This document shows positions 58,741 to 64,000 of a stretch of 64,000 bases of DNA, piece by piece. The notes below the pieces were generated by a model, which made no database searches, was not told where the DNA came from, and was given only the letters and a program-made list of their open reading frames with translations. The DNA comes from Trichocoleus desertorum ATA4-8-CV12. GTDB lineage: Bacteria; Cyanobacteriota; Cyanobacteriia; FACHB-46. A program made the position numbers and the translations under genes. The stretch covers positions 1 to 64,000 of the forward strand of contig JAHHIL010000007.1 in the NCBI GenBank assembly GCA_019358975.1, written 5' to 3'. Within the stretch, counting starts at the first letter, position 1; every line of letters begins with the position of its first letter.

Positions 58741-61700
58741 CTAGGCTTCAATCAACTGGCGGAACCATTCATCTTCCCAGAGGCGATCGAAGGCGATATC
58801 GGTTTTGGCTTCTTCCCGGTACTTCGGATCAAGTTCGATCGCGCGTTTCAAGTTTTGTAGCGCGGGTTCTACCTCACCCTGTAGGGCGTAGCAGTTGGCT
58901 TTGTTGTAGACTGCACTTGCATAGTCTGGTTGCAGCTTCAAGGCTTTGTCTAGGCTTTCTAGGGCTTCGGGGTCGCGGCCTAACTGCACTAGGGCATAAC
59001 CGCGCTTATCCCAAGCTTTGGGGGATTCTGGCTTCAGCTCAATTACTTTATCAAACGAGGCGATCGCTTCTTCGTACTGTTGCACTTCCAGCAGTGCCAA
59101 GCCTCGATTCATCCAAGCCACGGCATCATCTGGTTGGTACTGTACTGCTTTGTCGAAGGACTTGAACGCTTCTTTGGGTTGCTGTAGGGTGCCAAGTGCT
59201 ACGCCCCGGTTAACCCAAGCTTCGTGATAGTCAGGCTTTAGCTCTAGGGCTTGATCGAAGGAGGCGATCGCGTTTTCGTAACGCTTCAGGCGACCCAAGG
59301 TTAAGCCACGGCTCAGCCATGCTTTGTAATTATTGGGTTCCGTTTGCACCACTTTCTCAAAGGTGGCAAAGGCGGCATCGTACTGTTGCAATTCCTTCAG
59401 GGCCAAACCCCGGTGGTAGAGCGCGTCTGTATGGCTGGGGTTGAGTTCCAAGACTTTGTCAAAGGCGGCGATCGCTTCTTCATACCGCTCCGCTTCAAAG
59501 GCGCGATTGCCTTGCTCCACAAATTCATCAGGCCGCAGGAATAGCTCTGGGCGGTTGGTCTGGAGGGTGGTGAGTTGCTCAGCCAGGGTTTGCAACTGGG
59601 GTTGAATTTCAGATTGCACCGTCGTGATTTGGTCGTTTAGCGCTTGTAATTGCGGCTGAGTCGCAGATTCTAAAGCGGTAATTTGGTCACGCAGGGTTTG
59701 AAGTTGCGATTGCGCGGCTGCTACAGTGGCAATCTGTTCGCTCAGGCTTTGCAATTTTTGCTGCATATCGGACATGAAACCTTCCGCGATCTGTTGCGGT
59801 GAGATCTCTGCGAGTTGCTGCAAGATCTGATCTTTTTGAGCCTGTGCCCCAGTTTGCAGTTCGGTTAGGCGGGCGGCAAATTCTGACTTTAACTGCTCTA
59901 GATTCTGGACGGCAGCGTCTTTATGGTTGCCTGTATCAGTTTGAAGCCGTACCAACTGGGTGGCAAATTCGGTTTCGGCGCGATCCAAGTTGCCCAAAAT
60001 TTGGACGCTCTTTTGTTGTGCTTGAGTTTGAGCGTCTTGCTGTAACTGAGCCAACCGAGCGGCAAAGTCAGTTCGTACTTGCTCCAAATTGCCCAAGCCT
60101 TGATCTTTTTGTTGTTGTACCGCCGTTTGCAACCCTGCCAGTTGATTGGCAAAGTCCTGCTGTGACTTTTGCAATTGCTGGAGAAGTTGCTCTTGCTGGC
60201 GTTGGGCGTTGGTGTAGAGCACTTCCAGACGAGGGGCAAAATCGGTTTTCTGTTGCTCCAGGCTTTGGAATACCGTTTCTTTGTGCTGCTGGGCGCTGGC
60301 TTGCAGTTGGGCTAACTCAGCGGCAAAGTCGGAGCGAACGCGGTCTAGGTCGCCCAAGCCTTGATCTTTCTGTTGTTGCACTGCGGCCTGGAGCGCTGCT
60401 AGTTGCGCGGCAAAGTCCTGTTGCGATCGCTGCAACCCTTGCAAGACTTGTTCCTGCTCGTGGCGGGTGGCAGCTTCGAGTTCGGCTAAGTGAGGGGCAA
60501 ATCCAGATTTGAGCTGCTCCAGGTCTTGCAGGATGGTGTCTTTGTGTTGTTGTGCCCCAGTTTGCAACTGTGCCAATTGCGCCGCAAATTCAGCCCGGAC
60601 GGTTTCTAAGTCGCCCACGCCTTGATCACGCTGCTGCTGCAAGCTGACCTGTAAATCAGTGAGCTGCATGGCAAAGTCTTGTTGCCACTGCTGGAGTTTT
60701 TGTAAAACTTGCTCTTGTTGTTGCTGGGCGGCTGTCTGCAATTGCACCAAGTATGAAGCAAAGTCAGAGCGTACTGCTTCTAGATTGCCGATGCCTTGCT
60801 CTTTTTGCTGTTGGACTGTGGTTTTCAAGTCGGTAAGTTGAGCCGTAAACCCTTGGGCCGATCGCTGCAAATCCTGAAGGACTTGTTCTTGTTGCCGTTG
60901 AGCAACGGTGTGCAATTCGCTCAGTTGAGGGGTTAGCTCAGTTTTGACTGTTTCCAGGTCTTGCAGTGTCACATCTCGGCGTTGTTGAGCGATCGCGATA
61001 AACTCGGCCAACTGCCCAACAAAGTGTTGCTCCGATTGATGCAATTTTTCTAGTACTTCTGCTTGCTGCCCGACGAAGTGTTGCTCCGACTGGTGCAGTT
61101 TTTCTAGCACTTCCGCTTGCTGGTGCTGGGCTACCGTATGCAGCTCGGTGACTTGCGGGGTAAATTCGGCTTTGACGGCTTCTAAGTCAGCCACGATCGA
61201 CTCTTTGTGTTGTTGGGCGATCGCTTGGAGTTGGGTGAGTTGGGTGGCAAAATCGCGTTCTGCAATGGCAAAAGTCTCTAGAGTTCGAGCTTGACGTTCT
61301 TGGCTACCCGATTGCAGCTCGGCAATATGCGTCGTAAAGTCTGACTCAAATTCAGCTAATCGTTGCTTCGCGGTTTGGAGTTGAGTTTGTAATTCGGTTA
61401 ATAATTGCGATTTGGTTTCGCTCAAGTCAATAGCAAGATCGGCAAGATGGCCTTTTTCTTGGGCCATGCGTTTTTGCAGATTTTTGGCTTCATGCTCCAC
61501 TCGCTCAGCGATCGCTTCTGCCGCATCGAGGACGTCTCTGGCATCTTCAGTGGCTTTCGTGACCTGTACTTCCAACGTCCCCAGTTCTTCAATCTGCTCT
61601 TTGGCGCGGATAGCAATTTCGTTAATCACAGCGCGGCGCAAGAACCAAAGTGTGGCGATCGCGGTGCCAAGCAGCACAATCAGAACCGTCAACAAGACAT

Positions 61701-61965
61701 TAAATAAGGTAATGGCACGTCCTAAGGTGCGGTTAACTTCTGCCTGCACCTGCTCTGCTACGACTTCGTTGGACGGCACTTGCGCTATGAGTTCACCCGA
61801 CGGCAAGACATCCAACTGCTGAGCAACCAGGCTGGAGTCTAGAGGGAGTAACGTTTTGGAGCGCGTGGGTTGAGCATTGGCAACACCCACAGACAGTAGG
61901 AGGATAGAGAGGGCAATACCGCCACGCGGTACCAATGCAAAAATGTCTTGATTCTGGCGCTTCAT
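58741..61965 (-). CDS. Membrane-anchored giant coiled-coil/TPR protein
   Basis: The protein has 1074 residues. A signal-like N-terminus (ALSILLLSVGVANAQ) is followed by a membrane helix (about 88-110). A coiled coil of about 650 residues is built from imperfect repeats, each combining an AQLxxLQ..QQQK stretch and an LEQ/DL-x-x-V segment. About six TPR units (from about 815: FEAERYEEAIAAFDKVLELN and relatives) end the protein. A 17-residue unit QAEVLEKLHQSEQHFVG occurs twice in tandem. It probably spans or lines the envelope and presents TPRs for protein contacts; the partners are unknown. The DNA repeats make recombination likely. Confidence 0.85.
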   Translation of the reverse strand: MKRQNQDIFALVPRGGIALSILLLSVGVANAQPTRSKTLLPLDSSLVAQQLDVLPSGELIAQVPSNEVVAEQVQAEVNRTLGRAITLFNVLLTVLIVLLGTAIATLWFLRRAVINEIAIRAKEQIEELGTLEVQVTKATEDARDVLDAAEAIAERVEHEAKNLQKRMAQEKGHLADLAIDLSETKSQLLTELQTQLQTAKQRLAEFESDFTTHIAELQSGSQERQARTLETFAIAERDFATQLTQLQAIAQQHKESIVADLEAVKAEFTPQVTELHTVAQHQQAEVLEKLHQSEQHFVGQQAEVLEKLHQSEQHFVGQLAEFIAIAQQRRDVTLQDLETVKTELTPQLSELHTVAQRQQEQVLQDLQRSAQGFTAQLTDLKTTVQQQKEQGIGNLEAVRSDFASYLVQLQTAAQQQQEQVLQKLQQWQQDFAMQLTDLQVSLQQQRDQGVGDLETVRAEFAAQLAQLQTGAQQHKDTILQDLEQLKSGFAPHLAELEAATRHEQEQVLQGLQRSQQDFAAQLAALQAAVQQQKDQGLGDLDRVRSDFAAELAQLQASAQQHKETVFQSLEQQKTDFAPRLEVLYTNAQRQQEQLLQQLQKSQQDFANQLAGLQTAVQQQKDQGLGNLEQVRTDFAARLAQLQQDAQTQAQQKSVQILGNLDRAETEFATQLVRLQTDTGNHKDAAVQNLEQLKSEFAARLTELQTGAQAQKDQILQQLAEISPQQIAEGFMSDMQQKLQSLSEQIATVAAAQSQLQTLRDQITALESATQPQLQALNDQITTVQSEIQPQLQTLAEQLTTLQTNRPELFLRPDEFVEQGNRAFEAERYEEAIAAFDKVLELNPSHTDALYHRGLALKELQQYDAAFATFEKVVQTEPNNYKAWLSRGLTLGRLKRYENAIASFDQALELKPDYHEAWVNRGVALGTLQQPKEAFKSFDKAVQYQPDDAVAWMNRGLALLEVQQYEEAIASFDKVIELKPESPKAWDKRGYALVQLGRDPEALESLDKALKLQPDYASAVYNKANCYALQGEVEPALQNLKRAIELDPKYREEAKTDIAFDRLWEDEWFRQLIEA

Positions 61966-62264
61966 TGGTCTCGTCCTTGTCTGTGAGTCGGGGTGTGCGA
62001 TCGCTTATTTTCTCAAGGTTAATCAAAATCAGGCCCAGTGTCCTAGAGCTTACCAGCCCATCCTGATTTCAACACCCTAGATTTAAGCATCGCAGCAACG
62101 CAAGCAATACTACAGCTAATCTAACCTCGCCTCAAACAGTCGGCCTTGCTACCGAAAATCTTGGGCCAATTTCTCAGAATAAGCTAGGACTGATTTCCCC
62201 CTGCATTTGTCCTGCATTTGCAGAGTCGGTAGCCCTGATTCAACCCTTGAGGCGTAACCTTTCC

Positions 62265-62798
62265 ATGAGCGAGCCAACACAAGTGATAGAAGATTGTTCA
62301 CCCTTACTGGTTGCTACCTCCCCAAGATCTGACTTATCAAAGATTGATCCCGTTCTTAAGGCGATGCTCAAAACGGTTTGTGAAACGATCGGTTGGGAGT
62401 ATGGCGAAGCTTGGGTCGCGATCGCTGACAAAATGCTCCACATCAGTTCAATATGGCAAACTCAGACTCGGTTGAGCCGCGATCGCCAACTTGATTGGGA
62501 GCATTTTCACGCCTGTAGTCAAGAGTTTGTGTTGCAGGCTGGGGAAGGATTGCCCGGACGAGTGTGGGCTACCCAAGCTCCAGAGTGGATGGTCGATGTG
62601 TCTGCGGAATCAGAATCTTACTTTCTGCGGCACCAAATTGCCAGAGCCTTTGGTGTTAAAGCGGGTTTGGGTGTGCCTGTGACGATGCAGCAGTTACAAG
62701 TTGTTTTGGTTTTCTTTCAGTCGGAGGCTCGCGATGTAGACCCGCAGGGCATTGAGTTAACTGAGGCTACCATTGCAAAGCTCCAGTTCCTAAATTGA
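62265..62798 (+). CDS. Stand-alone GAF-domain protein
   Basis: From ATG 62265 (MSEPTQVIEDCS) the 177-residue protein is essentially one GAF domain. Markers are IGWEYGEAWVAIADK, AGEGLPGRVWATQAPEW and FGVKAGLGVPV, with a C-terminal VLVFFQSEARD strand. It lacks the Cys or His chromophore site of cyanobacteriochromes, so it is probably a small-molecule sensor or redox-neutral regulator without an output domain. It is divergent from the long TPR gene across 299 bp with no recognised element. Confidence 0.82.
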   Translation: MSEPTQVIEDCSPLLVATSPRSDLSKIDPVLKAMLKTVCETIGWEYGEAWVAIADKMLHISSIWQTQTRLSRDRQLDWEHFHACSQEFVLQAGEGLPGRVWATQAPEWMVDVSAESESYFLRHQIARAFGVKAGLGVPVTMQQLQVVLVFFQSEARDVDPQGIELTEATIAKLQFLN

Positions 62799-62826
62799 GT
62801 CTTGCCTTTGGGACTTTGAGTCTTGT

Positions 62827-62877
62827 CCCCCCCTTTCTGCTATGCCCGCTAGGGCTATAATTTGGGGGCTAGGGGGG
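62827..62877. repeat. C-rich/G-rich imperfect inverted repeat between convergent genes
   Basis: A C7 run (62827-62833) faces GGGGGCTAGGGGGG (to 62877) around GCCCGCTAGGGC. It separates the GAF gene from the nucleotidyltransferase and probably belongs to another dispersed repeat family or forms a weak terminator. Confidence 0.45.
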
Positions 62878-62971
62878 CTTGGTTCGGAACGCTTTCGTTG
62901 TATCAAACCACCCTGCCAATATTAGGGGTTAGGGGCTGTCCGAGTAACCAGCATCACTTTTCAAACAACTT

Positions 62972-63787
62972 CTAAGCCTCTTTTTCTTGAATTAAATGCT
63001 CTGTCCACTGCTCAACATCAGCTTGAGAGAGATTGCTGGGAGGATGAAGCCGAGCATCTTTATAGCCCCATTCCTCAATGTCAGGCCGATATTGCAATGG
63101 TGCTAGGAGCGTCCCTTGGCATATCTTTTCTGAATTTGGAGCTGCTTGAGTTTCCTGCTGCAACTGCTGGAGCAGCTGATTCATCACCCACTCTGGTATG
63201 CGCGATCGCTCTCCGGGATAGACAAAGCCAAACAGGACCAAGTGACTGAATAGCACTCGCCAATGACCTCCAAACCGAGATAGCAAGCGTGACCAGTTTA
63301 ATTCCTGACCGCAGGCTAGCAATAGATGGGCAATATCCGCATCATCAAAGCGATCGCGGGCCATCACATAGGACTTAGACCAGATTGTCTCCTCAATGGG
63401 GCAGATTTGTACCGTCATTCCTAACACTTCTTCGGTGATGGCGTGCTCAAACCAAACATCATCAACCGGGGCGCAACCATTGGCGGAGCTAAAGATTAGA
63501 TCCACAAAGTTATCGCCGCAAAAGGCTTTACCTAACCAATGACGGACTGATAGTTCTGTTTCATATCCTGCCGCAGCAAAGACCTCAAAGGTTCGCTGGA
63601 CATCTCGTGGATGCAGAAACAGGTCCAAATCTTTTGTGGGCCGAGCGATGCCCGTATAGCGCTCAAAGGCATAAGCGCCGCCAATTAAGAACGGAACTTT
63701 AGCTTGTTGCAAGACCCGGACCGATCGACAATAAAAGTCGCGAATGTGCGGGTCAAGATCAGCTAAGTGTATGGCGTGGGACTGCAT
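62972..63787 (-). CDS. Nucleotidyltransferase-fold (MNT-like) protein
   Basis: This 271-residue protein has the nucleotidyltransferase core: LIGGAYAFERYTGIARPTKDLDLFL with the Gly-Gly and the DxD metal pair. A later acidic residue is in NFVDLIFSS, and DRFDDADIAHLLLACG sits in the helical second half. Such enzymes (MNT-like, DUF6036/DUF1814 type) modify small molecules or tRNA, and many are antitoxin-linked or antibiotic adenylyltransferases. No partner toxin or kinase is adjacent before the window ends. The start ATG 63787 gives MQSHAIHLADL. The substrate is unknown. Confidence 0.78.
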   Translation of the reverse strand: MQSHAIHLADLDPHIRDFYCRSVRVLQQAKVPFLIGGAYAFERYTGIARPTKDLDLFLHPRDVQRTFEVFAAAGYETELSVRHWLGKAFCGDNFVDLIFSSANGCAPVDDVWFEHAITEEVLGMTVQICPIEETIWSKSYVMARDRFDDADIAHLLLACGQELNWSRLLSRFGGHWRVLFSHLVLFGFVYPGERSRIPEWVMNQLLQQLQQETQAAPNSEKICQGTLLAPLQYRPDIEEWGYKDARLHPPSNLSQADVEQWTEHLIQEKEA

Positions 63788-64000
63788 TGTGGTTCTCTAA
63801 AAATGATTTTAAAGTTGAACAAGTAGCCCCCGCTAATACACTTGCTGAGACGGCAATACGGGCGGCTAAAGTGGTATCTTCTACCCTGACGCAACCGTAG
63901 AGCGATCGCCTCAATCCAGAGAGCGAACCTGCTCCCTCGCTTCGAGTTCTCAGAAGTAAGGAAATATACCTCAAGAAACAGGTAAGCCTACCTCAGTCAC

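Overview
The window is a stretch of cyanobacterial chromosome, probably from a filamentous or Leptolyngbya-like species. The palindrome GCGATCGC (HIP1) recurs dozens of times. Several products are typical of cyanobacteria: PxcA, Ycf49/DUF2499, DUF3593, a CruA-type lycopene cyclase, Hanks kinases carrying WD40 repeats, a TPS-secreted CHAT protein and heptamer STRR repeats. No rRNA, convincing tRNA, CRISPR array or prophage was seen. Genes lie on both strands in short operons of one to four.

Layout. 1-3.1 kb: a tnpB relic, then moaD, thrC and a CysO-like sulfur carrier. 3.2-10.9 kb: a Ser/Thr kinase with a WD40 propeller, a GT39 glycosyltransferase with a PIN/TRAM protein, hemW, and a rhomboid gene split by a 398-bp element. 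10.9-22.5 kb: a CnoX-like thioredoxin, a second copy of the 398-bp element, a PAS histidine kinase, an MgtC/RMD1 convergent pair, an AT-richer WD40 protein, an orphan antitoxin-like gene, a PAP2 phosphatase and a CruA-like cyclase. 22.5-34 kb: a coiled-coil protein, a 1371-residue TPS-CHAT protein divergent from a CHASE2-GGDEF-EAL protein, an unknown 406-residue protein and an untracked 47-residue gene. 34-43 kb: devA, hhoA, an IS relic zone, a receiver/histidine kinase/Ser-Thr kinase operon, and pxcA. 43-47 kb: four polysaccharide genes (GT2, galE, GT2, acetyltransferase). 47-54.8 kb: cobU, rnz with DUF3593 and ycf49, csaB, a BON protein, a PARG-like protein and a methyltransferase. 54.8-64 kb: a NACHT protein with a Gly-Leu membrane region and its small partner, an alpha/beta hydrolase lacking its nucleophile, a very long coiled-coil/TPR protein, a GAF protein and a nucleotidyltransferase.

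Themes. Signalling is dense: two Hanks kinases, two histidine kinases, one receiver-only regulator and one c-di-GMP enzyme. Envelope and exopolysaccharide functions form the second theme (GT39, the 43-47 kb cluster, csaB, DevA, HhoA, TPS-CHAT). Possible conflict or cell-death systems are the TPS-CHAT protein and the NACHT pair, whose members share a QAGRDA motif.

Most notable observations: two near-identical 398-bp elements whose boundaries match IS608 chemistry (TTAC target, TCAA right end), one sitting exactly in the rhomboid gene; the NACHT/partner pair; a divergent PARG-like family; and the TPS-CHAT fusion. All functional names come from motifs read by eye, without database searches.
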